64,000 nucleotides of DNA from Lachnoclostridium sp. Marseille-P6806 (GTDB lineage: Bacteria > Bacillota > Clostridia > Lachnospirales > Lachnospiraceae), in contig NZ_LR130575.1 of the NCBI RefSeq assembly GCF_900625025.1, positions 62,001 through 126,000 on the forward strand, given 5' to 3'. This document shows positions 45,743 through 54,217 of the stretch, in pieces; the stretch's first letter is position 1; each line of letters starts with the position of its first letter. The notes beneath the pieces were generated by a model. That model was not told the origin of the DNA. It saw only the letters and a program-made list of their open reading frames with translations, and did no database searches. Position numbers and translations under genes: made by a program.

Positions 45743-47395
45743 ATGCCGGCACTGATGATTGACGGTTTCACCCGCAGCTATGAGCGCGGAACAAGTTATG
45801 AAGCGATTGCCGGGGAGTATCAGGAGGCGTACCAGAACACCATCGCACTGGTATTCGTCAACGGGAAAATGCGGGAGCTGACAAAAAGAGCGGACCGCGA
45901 CGGGGTTCTCAGCTTCATTACGACAAGAGACCCGATCGGCTACAAGACATTCTGCCGCACGGCGCAGATGATGCTGGTCAAGGCAGTCTGGGATCTGTGC
46001 GGTCCGGCGGTGCACGTGAAGATCGAGTTTTCGGTCGGAAACGGGTATTTCTGCTCCCTGCGCGGTCTGGAGAAAGAGGCAGATGAGGCTTTTGCCGCGG
46101 CGGTGGAGGAGCGGATGCGCGCGCTCCGCGACAGCAGGCTCCCCATCTCGAAGAAGACCTATCCGATCGACGATGCGATTGCGCTCTTTGACCGTCAGGG
46201 AATGCAGGATAAGGTAAAGCTGTTTCACTTCCGCCGCGGTTCCACGGTCAACGTCTACAATATGGATGGCTACTGCGATTATTTTTACGGCTATATGCTG
46301 CCGAATACCGGCTTTGTCCGGCGCTTTGCGGTGCAGAGCTACCGGGGCGGGCTGATGCTTGTTCTGCCGACGCAGCAGAATCCCGATGTGCTGGAGCTGT
46401 TTGCGGATCAGAGGAATCTGTTTGAATCGCTGATGCTCTCAACGGAGTGGGGCGAGCTGGTGAATATTTCGACGGTCGGCGATCTCAACGAGCAGATCTG
46501 CCGCGGCAATATCAGCGACATGATTCTTGTGCAGGAGGCGCTGCAGGAGCGGCGCATCGGCGATATCGCAGAGACGATCTACGGGCGGGAGGACGTGCGC
46601 TTTGTGCTGATCGCCGGCCCGAGCTCCTCCGGCAAAACCACGTTTGCGCATCGTCTGTCGATTCAGATGCGCTCGTTCGGCCTCGCGCCGCACATCATCA
46701 GTCTCGACGATTATTTTGTGAACCGTGAAAAAACGCCGGTCGATATCGACGGCAATTATAATTTTGAGTGCCTTGAGGCGATCGATCTGGAGCTGTTCAA
46801 CGCGGATATGATGGATCTGCTCGAGGGAAAAGAGGTCGAGCTGCCGTCCTTTAACTTCAAGACAGGGCGCCGGGAATACAAGGGGAACAGGCTGAAGCTC
46901 GGGGACGAGGATATTCTGGTGATTGAGGGAATCCACTGTCTGAACCCCAAGACGACAGCGCTGCTGCCGGACGAATCGAAATTCCGGATTTATACGAGTG
47001 CGCTGACGACGCTGAACATCGACGAGCATAACCGGATTCCCACCACGGACGCGCGTCTCCTGCGGCGCATGGTGCGCGACGCGAGGACGCGGAGCCGCGA
47101 CGCAAGGCAGACCATCGGAGGATGGCAGAGCGTCCGGGAGGGGGAGGAACAGTATATTTTCCCCTATCAGGAAAATGCGGACGCCATTTTCAATTCCGTG
47201 CTGATCTATGAGCTCTCCGTGCTGAAGCAGTTCGCGGAGCCGCTGCTGTTCAACGTGCGGCAGGGGGAGCCGGAGTATTACGAGGCGAAGCGCCTTTTGA
47301 AATTTCTTGACTATTTTGTGGGTGTGGACACGGCGGCGGTCCCCACAAACTCCCTGTGCCGCGAATTTGTGGGAGGCGGCTGCTTCCCGGTGTAA
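45743..47395 (+). CDS. uridine kinase-like nucleoside kinase with N-terminal ThrRS-related region
   Basis: The 550-residue protein has an N-terminal part (about 1-280) resembling the TGS and editing-related domains of threonyl-tRNA synthetase ('ALVFVNGKMRELTKRADRDG'). The C-terminal P-loop kinase of the uridine kinase/PRK family shows 'LIAGPSSSGKTTFAHRLSIQM' near 289, then 'ISLDDYFVNREKTP' and 'LVIEGIHCLNP'. Such fused nucleoside kinases are common in Clostridia and Bacteroidetes and their substrate is unsettled. The ATG at 45743 follows GGAGAGGAGGGA. Confidence 0.88.
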   Translation: MPALMIDGFTRSYERGTSYEAIAGEYQEAYQNTIALVFVNGKMRELTKRADRDGVLSFITTRDPIGYKTFCRTAQMMLVKAVWDLCGPAVHVKIEFSVGNGYFCSLRGLEKEADEAFAAAVEERMRALRDSRLPISKKTYPIDDAIALFDRQGMQDKVKLFHFRRGSTVNVYNMDGYCDYFYGYMLPNTGFVRRFAVQSYRGGLMLVLPTQQNPDVLELFADQRNLFESLMLSTEWGELVNISTVGDLNEQICRGNISDMILVQEALQERRIGDIAETIYGREDVRFVLIAGPSSSGKTTFAHRLSIQMRSFGLAPHIISLDDYFVNREKTPVDIDGNYNFECLEAIDLELFNADMMDLLEGKEVELPSFNFKTGRREYKGNRLKLGDEDILVIEGIHCLNPKTTALLPDESKFRIYTSALTTLNIDEHNRIPTTDARLLRRMVRDARTRSRDARQTIGGWQSVREGEEQYIFPYQENADAIFNSVLIYELSVLKQFAEPLLFNVRQGEPEYYEAKRLLKFLDYFVGVDTAAVPTNSLCREFVGGGCFPV

Positions 47396-47443
47396 ACGGG
47401 GAAATCCGCGGAGCGTCGGGTAGGGGATGAGTGAAGGCGCAGC

Positions 47444-47472
47444 TTGACAAATGTCAGCTTTCTGACTAAAGT
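47444..47472 (+). promoter_or_regulatory. promoter of rnpB
   Basis: TTGACA at 47444-47449 and TAAAGT at 47467-47472 with a 17-base spacer. The expected start, near 47479, coincides with the first base pair of the RNase P RNA. Confidence 0.75.
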
Positions 47473-47479
47473 TAATCGC

Positions 47480-47851
47480 GGTGAGTCGGATGGATGATCG
47501 CGGCTGCTGGTCCCGAAAGGGCGCAGGCGAGGAAAGTCCGGGCTTCACAGGGCAGGATGCCGGCTAACGGCCGGCGGAGGCAACTCCCGGGAAAGTGCAG
47601 CAGAGAACAGACCGCCGTCATGGGCGGGTTCAAGGCCCGTCCATGGCGGTAAGGGTGAAACGGCAGTGTAAGAGACTACCGGCCGGGTGGCAACACGCGG
47701 CGCATTGTAAACCCCATCCGAAGCAAGACCGAACAGAGAGCAACGGCCGGCCCGGCCACGCTTTCAGGTGGGTCGCTTGAGGCGGGCGGCAACGTTCGTC
47801 CTAGATAGATGATCATCCTCGACATAACCCGGCTTACAGTCCGGCTCACCG
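47480..47851 (+). ncRNA. rnpB: RNase P RNA, type A
   Basis: This is the catalytic RNA that matures tRNA 5' ends. The conserved core GAGGAAAGTCCGGGC is followed by the P-domain 'GCAGGATGCC...GGCCGGCGGAGG' stem, 'AGTGCAGCAGAGA', 'GTAAGGGTGAAA', and the 3' 'GACATAACCCGGCTTACAG'. GGTGAGTCGGA at the 5' end pairs with TCCGGCTCACC at the 3' end to form P1. The architecture matches type A rather than the Bacillus type B. A T-run after the 3' strand of P1 serves as terminator. Open frames inside this RNA are not genes. Confidence 0.95.
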
Positions 47852-47968
47852 TTTTTATCTGCGGAGAAAGGGAAAGAGGCCCCTGCCGCACGGCCTTTTA
47901 TAATTCCCTGTCAGCACTGAGGTTTTCGTAAAGAATATAAAGTTTGAAGTTGCGGCGTGAGGTTAGCT

Positions 47969-49174
47969 ATGACAAAGATTGATATTATTTCCGGTTTTCT
48001 CGGAGCCGGAAAAACGACACTGATCAGAAAGCTCCTGAAAGAGGCGCTGGCCGGAACCAAGGTTGTTCTGATCGAGAATGAGTTCGGTCAGATCGGCATC
48101 GACGGTGGGTTTCTCAGAGAATCCGGAATACAGATCCGCGAGATGAACGCAGGCTGCATCTGCTGCTCTCTGGTGGGTGATTTCGGGGCGTCTCTGAAAG
48201 AGGTCATGGAGCAGTATGCCCCGGAGAGAATCCTGATCGAGCCCTCCGGCGTCGGCAAGCTGTCCGACGTGATGAAAGCGGTGAACGAGGTGACGGGTGA
48301 TGCGGCGATGGAGCTGAACAGCGCCGTCGCGGTGGTCGACGCCACCAAGGCAAAGCTGTACGTCCGCAATTTCGGAGAGTTTTTCATCAACCAGATCCAG
48401 CACGCAGGCACTATTCTTCTCACCCGCACGGATAAGGCTTCCGAAGAGGAGATCCGGACGGCGGTCTCCATGCTCCGTGAACACAATCCGGAGGCGGTGA
48501 TCATCACGACCCCTCTTGACGAGCTGGACGGGAAAATGGTTCTCGACACCATTGAAGGCAACAACGACCTGCAGAAAAGCATGATGGAGGAGGCTCTCGC
48601 AAAGCACGCAAAGGATGAGGAGCAGCATCATCACCATCACCACGGCGACGGGGAGGAATGCGGCTGCCATCATCACCACGGGGAAGAGAGCGGGCGCTGC
48701 CATCATCACGGCGATGAGGAAGAGCATGACCATCATCACCATGAGGAGGATGAGCGTGGGCACCACCACGATGATGAGGAAGAACACGGTCACCACCATC
48801 ACCATGAAGAGGGAGAGCACTCTCACCACCACCATCACCGTCATGGGGAGGCGGAAACGGACGGACACGGCGTTCGTCATCACCACTCTGAGCACGATGC
48901 GGACGAGGTGTTCGGAAGCTGGGGGATGGAGACACCCGCAAGGTATACCAGAGCGGAGATCGGGAGCTTTCTGGCCGCGCTGGAGGATGGCAGCTATGGC
49001 TCTGTTCTCCGTGCCAAGGGGATGCTTCCCGCAGAGGACGGTTCGTGGCTCAGCTTCGATTATGTTCCGGGCGAGAGCAGCGTCCGGGAGAGCCCTGCGG
49101 ATGTGACCGGAAAGATCTGCGTCATCGGTACGGATCTGAACGACGAGGCGCTGGACAGACTGTTTGAAAAATAA
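47969..49174 (+). CDS. G3E (CobW/YciC-type) GTPase with His-rich insert, putative zinc chaperone
   Basis: G3E GTPases deliver metals or cofactors. The 401-residue protein has Walker A 'GFLGAGKTTLIRKLL' (G9-T16), the metal-binding CxCC motif C63-I-C65-C66, and 'RILIEPSGVG', with 'LLTRTDKA' as the nucleotide specificity region. Residues about 220-310 are dominated by His with Asp and Glu, with runs of four to six His. A compact CobW C-terminal domain follows ('YGSVLRAKGMLP'). Zinc (or nickel) buffering is likely from the family. The ATG at 47969 follows GTGAGG. The next gene is a second G3E protein. Confidence 0.88.
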   Translation: MTKIDIISGFLGAGKTTLIRKLLKEALAGTKVVLIENEFGQIGIDGGFLRESGIQIREMNAGCICCSLVGDFGASLKEVMEQYAPERILIEPSGVGKLSDVMKAVNEVTGDAAMELNSAVAVVDATKAKLYVRNFGEFFINQIQHAGTILLTRTDKASEEEIRTAVSMLREHNPEAVIITTPLDELDGKMVLDTIEGNNDLQKSMMEEALAKHAKDEEQHHHHHHGDGEECGCHHHHGEESGRCHHHGDEEEHDHHHHEEDERGHHHDDEEEHGHHHHHEEGEHSHHHHHRHGEAETDGHGVRHHHSEHDADEVFGSWGMETPARYTRAEIGSFLAALEDGSYGSVLRAKGMLPAEDGSWLSFDYVPGESSVRESPADVTGKICVIGTDLNDEALDRLFEK

Positions 49175-49228
49175 TTCACGGGGATATTGCTTTGCCGGCA
49201 GAGATCCGGCAAAGCCGGGGCAGCGAAT

Positions 49229-50215
49229 ATGAAACCTGTATATGTAATCAACGGCTTTCTGGAGAGCGGAAAAAGCTCCTTTTTTGCCTATACGCTGGGG
49301 CAGCCCTATTTCCGGACGCGGGGCACGACGCTTCTTATCACCTGCGAGGAGGGAACCGTAGGCTATGGGCCGAAGCTCCTCGCCGCAACGGATACGGTCC
49401 ACGAGGAAATACGGAACGAGGAGGACTTCACTCCGGCCGTGCTGATGGCGCTGGATGCGAAATATGATCCGGTCCGGATTCTGATTGAATGGAACGGAAT
49501 GTGGAATTTCCGCAATTTCAGGCTCCCGAAAAAGTGGACGCTGGAGCAGCAGATGACCACGATCGACGCGCAGACGCTTCCGATGTATCTGAGCAATGGC
49601 GATCTGATGTCCTTTCTGACAGAGGAGATCCGGGCGACCGAGCTGATCATGGTGAATCGCTGTGACGGCATTGATAAAAAAACGCTCATCGGCTACAAGC
49701 GGAAGCTGAAAGCGGTCAATCCGGAGGCGTCTTTGATTTTTGAGGACAAGGACGGGGAGGTGGACACGGCGGAGGCGGAGGATCTGCCCTACGATGTGCA
49801 CAGCGATCCGATCCGCCTCGAAGGGCTGGATTATGCCATCTGGTTTCAAGATGTCATGGAGCATCCGGACTGGTATGAGGGAAAGCGGGTGAGCTTCCTC
49901 GCACAGGCGATCTTCGGAGGAATGCCGGACGGCTTTTTCCTTGCAGGACGTCCGATCATGGGGTGCTGTATCAACGATATCCGAATTTTCGGCTACCCCT
50001 GTCGTTACAGCAGAAAGCCTGCGGTCAAAGAGGGCGACTGGGTGCGTGTCATCGCGGTTGTGAGAGCCGGCGGTCTGTGCGATAGAAAGCCCCGGTCGCT
50101 TCGCTTCGGCTACTATGATGCGGTGCCGGGCGAGGGAATCGTTCTTGAGACCGAAGAACTTGCCGTGGTTCCGGCCCCGGCGGATCCGGTTCTGGATTTT
50201 ACCGCTCCGCAGTGA
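49229..50215 (+). CDS. second G3E-type GTPase with DUF1980-like C-terminal domain
   Basis: This 328-residue protein starts with a divergent Walker A (G9-FLESGKSS) and 'LLITCEEGTVGYGPKLL', where the CobW cysteine motif should be. It keeps 'IRILIEWNGMWNF' and the 'MVNRCDGIDKK' G4-like element. The last 90 residues, with 'IMGCCINDIRIFGYPCRY' (C246-C247) and 'VKEGDWVRVIAVV', resemble the OB-like end of the YcgQ/TIGR03943 (DUF1980) membrane proteins that pair with permeases. It follows the His-rich GTPase by 54 bases. Function is inferred to be metal-related. Confidence 0.75.
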   Translation: MKPVYVINGFLESGKSSFFAYTLGQPYFRTRGTTLLITCEEGTVGYGPKLLAATDTVHEEIRNEEDFTPAVLMALDAKYDPVRILIEWNGMWNFRNFRLPKKWTLEQQMTTIDAQTLPMYLSNGDLMSFLTEEIRATELIMVNRCDGIDKKTLIGYKRKLKAVNPEASLIFEDKDGEVDTAEAEDLPYDVHSDPIRLEGLDYAIWFQDVMEHPDWYEGKRVSFLAQAIFGGMPDGFFLAGRPIMGCCINDIRIFGYPCRYSRKPAVKEGDWVRVIAVVRAGGLCDRKPRSLRFGYYDAVPGEGIVLETEELAVVPAPADPVLDFTAPQ

Positions 50216-50271
50216 GTGCGAGAAAGTTTTTTCGGCGGTTTTCCGGGGCGGCTTTTCAGTGATAAAATGGT

Positions 50272-50300
50272 TTGACAACAGAGGAGCGATACCGTACAAT
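50272..50300 (+). promoter_or_regulatory. promoter of rpsT
   Basis: TTGACA and TACAAT are 17 bases apart. The leader of about 85 bases can form a small hairpin (GTCTTCAGG with CCTGAGAC, one bulged base). Confidence 0.85.
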
Positions 50301-50391
50301 ACATCCGTATGTGTCTTCAGGACGAAAAAGCGTGTCTCCGCACCTGAGACCAGAAATATAATCGAAGCATAAGTATGGAGGAAAGTGCGAA

Positions 50392-50655
50392 ATGGCAAAT
50401 ATCAAATCCGCCAAGAAGAGAATTCTGACCAACGCTAAAAAAGCAGAGCAGAATAAAGCCGTGAAGACCGGCGTTAAGACCGCGACGAAGAAAGTGACCG
50501 CGGCGCTTGCGGCAGGAGACAAGGATGCGGCGAAAGAGGCGCTTGTCTCTGCAGTGTCCAAGATTGATAAGGCGGCATCCAAGGGTGTTCTGAAGAAAAA
50601 TACCGCATCCAGAAAGGTTTCCCGCCTCTCTGCGGCAGTTGATAAGCTGAGCTGA
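50392..50655 (+). CDS. rpsT: 30S ribosomal protein S20
   Basis: S20 is a small basic protein that stabilises 16S rRNA helices. The 87-residue product has the family start 'MANIKSAKKRILTNAKKAEQNKAVKTGVKT' and ends 'VLKKNTASRKVSRLSAAVDKLS'. ATGGAGGA precedes it. It has its own strong promoter and is followed by a strong terminator, so it forms a monocistronic unit. Confidence 0.98.
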   Translation: MANIKSAKKRILTNAKKAEQNKAVKTGVKTATKKVTAALAAGDKDAAKEALVSAVSKIDKAASKGVLKKNTASRKVSRLSAAVDKLS

Positions 50656-50676
50656 TTCCGATACCGGACAGAGTGC

Positions 50677-50719
50677 AAGGCAGGTGATCCCATCCCTCTA
50701 TGGAATCACCTGCCTTTTT
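50677..50719 (+). terminator. intrinsic terminator after rpsT
   Basis: AAGGCAGGTGAT pairs perfectly with ATCACCTGCCTT, extended by CCAT/ATGG, and ends in TTTTT. Confidence 0.93.
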
Positions 50720-50740
50720 CCGCGTAAGCTACGAGCCACG

Positions 50741-50980
50741 GACATTTGACCGCACATGCCCCGTGCAGGCTTGCCTGCGGACGGGCGAATGTGCAGTAAT
50801 GTATCAGCGGCGACAGCCGCGATGAGCAGGAGCGGCTCGCATCTTTGCGCGCCGGCGCAGAGATTTTTCACACGGCTATTTGTGCCGAAGCCCAAATAGC
50901 CCCTGATCGCGGCCGCAAAACCGCCTGCGCGGATTTTGCGGTGCGTACCTCGCACAAAGTGCTTCGGCATGGTGATTTTT
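50741..50980 (+). other. hairpin-rich spacer upstream of lepA
   Basis: This stretch holds no gene but a series of perfect or near-perfect hairpins. They lie at 50752-50794 (GCACAT, CCCGT and GCAGGC segments), 50807-50820, 50842-50863, 50874-50901 (GGCTATTTG/CAAATAGCC) and 50913-50941 (CCGCAAAA/TTTTGCGG). The third is followed by ATTTTT and could terminate transcription. The 10-base loop of the fourth is complementary to a 9-base stretch just before the lepA start. In several related genomes gpr and spoIIP stand at this place. Confidence 0.6.
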
Positions 50981-52798
50981 ATGATATCTGATTTCCAAAA
51001 GCATATTCGTAATTTCTGCATCGTGGCGCACATTGACCATGGCAAATCCACGCTGGCCGACCGCATGATTGAGATGACCGGCGTGCTGACGCGGCGCGAA
51101 ATGCAGTCGCAGGTGCTTGACAACATGGATCTGGAGCGTGAGCGCGGCATCACGATCAAGTCTCAGGCCGTCCGTCTCGTCTATCATGCGAAGAACGGTG
51201 AGGAGTATATTTTCAATCTGATTGACACGCCTGGCCACGTCGATTTCAATTATGAAGTCAGCCGCTCGCTGGCGGCCTGTGACGGCGCGATTCTGGTTGT
51301 AGACGCGACGCAGGGAATACAGGCCCAGACGCTTGCGAACTGTTATCTTGCGATTGATCATGATCTCGAGGTCTTTCCGGTCGTGAACAAAGTGGATCTT
51401 CCCTCGGCCCGCCCGGACGAGGTGCGGGAGGAGATTGAGGATGTTATCGGTATCGAGGCTGCGGATGCGCCGCTGATTTCCGCCAAAACAGGGAGCGGCG
51501 TGGATGAGGTTCTGGAGGAGATCCTCCGCCGGATTCCCGCGCCGGACGGAGACCCGGAGAAGCCGCTGAAAGCCCTGATTTTTGACTCTCTCTATGACAG
51601 CTATAAGGGAGTTGTCGTTTTTGTGCGGGTTCGCGACGGCGTGCTGAAAAAGGGAATGAAAGTTCGCATGATGGCGACCGGCGCACTGCAGGAAATCGTG
51701 GAGGTTGGGTATTTCGGCCCCGGGCGCTTTATTCCCTGCGAAGAGCTCCCTGCGGGAATGGTCGGGTATTTTACCGCATCCATCAAAAATATCCGCGATT
51801 CCCGGGTCGGCGATACCGTGACGGACGCTTCCCGTCCCTGCGAGACAGCCCTCCCCGGCTACAAGAAAGCGCAGCCGATGGTTTACTGCGGGATGTACCC
51901 CTCCGATACGCAGCGCTATCCGGACCTCAAGGATGCGCTGGAAAAGCTTCAGCTTAACGATGCCGCGTTGACCTTTGAGCCGGAGACCTCGCTGGCGCTC
52001 GGCTTCGGGTTCCGCTGTGGCTTTCTCGGACTTCTCCATATGGAGGTGGTTCTGGAGCGTCTGGAGAGAGAGTATGATCTCGATATCATTTCCACCGCGC
52101 CCGGCGTCGTATATAAAGTATTCCGGACGGACGGAACCATGATCGAGCTCACGAATCCGGCGAATCTCCCCGATCCGTCCCTCATTGAACATATGGAGGA
52201 GCCGATCGTCAGTGCGGAGATCATGGTCACGACGGATTATATCGGTCCGATCATGCAGCTCTGTCAGGAGCGCCGCGGCCGCTATCTCGTCACGGATTAC
52301 ATTGAGAAGACCCGGGCGATTCTCAAATATGAGCTGCCGCTCAACGAGATCATCTATGATTTCTTCGACGCGCTGAAATCCCGCTCCAAGGGATATGCGA
52401 GCTTTGATTATGAAATCAAGGGTTATGAGACTTCCTCGCTTGTCAAGATGGATATTCTTGTGAATAAGGAGATGGTGGATGCCCTTTCCTTTATCGTGCA
52501 TGCGGATGGAGCGTATGAGCGCGGCCGGAAAATGTGCGAAAAACTGAAAGAGGAGATTCCGAGGCAGCTCTTCGAGGTGCCGATTCAGGCGGCTGTGGGC
52601 GGCCGCGTCATCGCCCGCGAGACAGTAAAGGCGGTTCGGAAAGACGTTCTCGCCAAGTGCTACGGCGGCGATATCTCCCGTAAGAAGAAGCTGCTTGAGA
52701 AGCAGAAAGAGGGAAAGAAACGGATGCAGATGGTAGGAAATGTCGAGATTCCCAAGGATGCGTTCATGAACGTTCTGAAGCTGGACAGCGGGGACTAG
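50981..52798 (+). CDS. lepA: elongation factor 4 (LepA)
   Basis: LepA is a ribosome-dependent GTPase that acts on stalled or incorrectly translocated ribosomes. The 605-residue protein shows G1 '[20 protein letters not shown]', '[18 protein letters not shown]', G3 '[17 protein letters not shown]' and G4 '[10 protein letters not shown]'. EF-G-like domains and the LepA C-terminal domain ('[28 protein letters not shown]') follow. The ATG at 50981 fits the family N-terminus. A second ATG at 50969 would add four residues. GGTG is a weak ribosome site. It lies 7 bases before hemW. Confidence 0.95.
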   Translation: MISDFQKHIRNFCIVAHIDHGKSTLADRMIEMTGVLTRREMQSQVLDNMDLERERGITIKSQAVRLVYHAKNGEEYIFNLIDTPGHVDFNYEVSRSLAACDGAILVVDATQGIQAQTLANCYLAIDHDLEVFPVVNKVDLPSARPDEVREEIEDVIGIEAADAPLISAKTGSGVDEVLEEILRRIPAPDGDPEKPLKALIFDSLYDSYKGVVVFVRVRDGVLKKGMKVRMMATGALQEIVEVGYFGPGRFIPCEELPAGMVGYFTASIKNIRDSRVGDTVTDASRPCETALPGYKKAQPMVYCGMYPSDTQRYPDLKDALEKLQLNDAALTFEPETSLALGFGFRCGFLGLLHMEVVLERLEREYDLDIISTAPGVVYKVFRTDGTMIELTNPANLPDPSLIEHMEEPIVSAEIMVTTDYIGPIMQLCQERRGRYLVTDYIEKTRAILKYELPLNEIIYDFFDALKSRSKGYASFDYEIKGYETSSLVKMDILVNKEMVDALSFIVHADGAYERGRKMCEKLKEEIPRQLFEVPIQAAVGGRVIARETVKAVRKDVLAKCYGGDISRKKKLLEKQKEGKKRMQMVGNVEIPKDAFMNVLKLDSGD

Positions 52799-52805
52799 AC
52801 GGGGC

Positions 52806-54044
52806 ATGACAGACCGTGAGCTCGAAAGGCTGGAGGAGCGGAGCCGGGGAGGCTTCTGCTCGCTGTATCTTCATATTCCGTTCTGCGTCCGGAAATGCGC
52901 GTACTGTGATTTTCTCTCCGGCCCGGCGGACGCGGTGCAGCGGGAGCACTATGTGCGTTCGCTGATCCGTGAGATTCGGGAGACAGAATGCGAGCAGCCG
53001 GTGGACAGTGTTTTTTTCGGAGGAGGTACGCCGTCGGTGCTCGCGGCGGAGCAAATGTCACGGATTATGGCGGCGGTTCGGGAACACTTTTCACTGGAGG
53101 AAACGGCGGAGATCACGGCGGAGTGCAATCCGGGCACGGCACGGCAGGAGGACTTTTCCGTCTGGCGGGAGGCGGGCATCAACCGGATCTCGCTCGGCAT
53201 ACAGTCACTGGACGACGGTGAGCTCCGTCTGCTTGGACGGATTCATACGGCAGAGGAGGCGCGGGAGAGCTTCCGCGCGGCCAGAGCGGCAGGCTTTGGC
53301 AACATCAGCCTTGATTTGATGAGTGCGCTGCCCGGTCAGACGCCCGACCGCTGGGAGGAAACACTTTGCGGGGCGGCGGAGCTGGAGCCGGATCATATTT
53401 CGGCGTACAGTCTCATCATTGAGGAGGGGACTGTTTTCGGCAGCCTCTATGCCTGCCCGGCACCAGGAGGAGACAGCTTTCCGTCGCTCCCGGATGAAGA
53501 AACCGAGAGAGAGATGTACCGGCGGACGAGGGAGGTGCTGCGGGAATACGGCTACGAGAGGTATGAGATCTCGAGCTATGCCCGCCCGGGACGTGTGTGC
53601 GCACACAATATCGGCTACTGGACGGGGCATCCGTATCTGGGATTGGGGACGGGAGCCGCCTCTCTGGCTGTGGGACCCGGGCCGGGAGCGAGCCGTCTGC
53701 GATATGCGAATACCTGCGATATGAATCGCTATCTGGGGAGAAAAAGACTTTCGGAGATCCGTGAGGACCTGCAGGAGCTTACGGACAGGGAGCGCATGGA
53801 GGAATTCATGTTTCTGGGGCTGCGCCTTGCTCTGGGGGTCTCGGAAACGGAATTTTTTGCCCGTTTCGGGCGGCCGCTTCCGGAGATTTACGGCGATGTG
53901 TTGGCGCGTCACGAAGCGCTGGGACTCGTCCGGCGGGAACGTGGGAGGATCTTTCTCACGGAATACGGAACGGATGTCAGCAACAGCGTCATGGCAGACT
54001 ATCTTCTGGATCCGGAGAGCGCAGCTTCTGGGCGGGAGGAGTAA
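52806..54044 (+). CDS. hemW: radical SAM heme chaperone HemW
   Basis: HemW is related to anaerobic coproporphyrinogen III oxidase but binds heme and inserts it into targets. The 412-residue protein has the radical SAM motif C27-x3-C31-x2-C34 ('PFCVRKCAYCDF'), 'FFGGGTPSVL' for SAM binding, 'GINRISLGIQSLDD' and the C-terminal HemN-type domain. The lepA-hemW adjacency is conserved in Firmicutes. hrcA-grpE-dnaK-dnaJ, which often follow, are absent here. Confidence 0.92.
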   Translation: MTDRELERLEERSRGGFCSLYLHIPFCVRKCAYCDFLSGPADAVQREHYVRSLIREIRETECEQPVDSVFFGGGTPSVLAAEQMSRIMAAVREHFSLEETAEITAECNPGTARQEDFSVWREAGINRISLGIQSLDDGELRLLGRIHTAEEARESFRAARAAGFGNISLDLMSALPGQTPDRWEETLCGAAELEPDHISAYSLIIEEGTVFGSLYACPAPGGDSFPSLPDEETEREMYRRTREVLREYGYERYEISSYARPGRVCAHNIGYWTGHPYLGLGTGAASLAVGPGPGASRLRYANTCDMNRYLGRKRLSEIREDLQELTDRERMEEFMFLGLRLALGVSETEFFARFGRPLPEIYGDVLARHEALGLVRRERGRIFLTEYGTDVSNSVMADYLLDPESAASGREE

Positions 54045-54083
54045 AATACGGTAAAATACGGCAGCGAAATACCTGTCTTTTCA

Positions 54084-54112
54084 TTGACGGAAGAGGATTC
54101 CATGCATAGAAT
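54084..54112 (+). promoter_or_regulatory. promoter of the GH25 gene
   Basis: TTGACG and TAGAAT are separated by 17 bases. A leader of about 100 bases contains a CAGCC/GGCTG hairpin before the GTG start. Confidence 0.7.
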
Positions 54113-54217
54113 AAAAAACAGCCTCGTCTGATTTCGGGGCTGCGGCGGCTGTATGCTGCGCCGCATATCGGCATGGCGCTCTGTTTCACAGGGCGGAGCG
54201 AAAGACAGGAGAGAGCG

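Noticed and set aside
47595-47891. Short open frames inside rnpB on both strands.
   Set aside because: They fall within a clear RNase P RNA, which is not translated.
48620-48900. Short CAT/CAC-rich repeats suggesting a CRISPR or microsatellite.
   Set aside because: They are in-frame His codons of the G3E GTPase and have no CRISPR spacing or flanking cas genes. I found no CRISPR array elsewhere.
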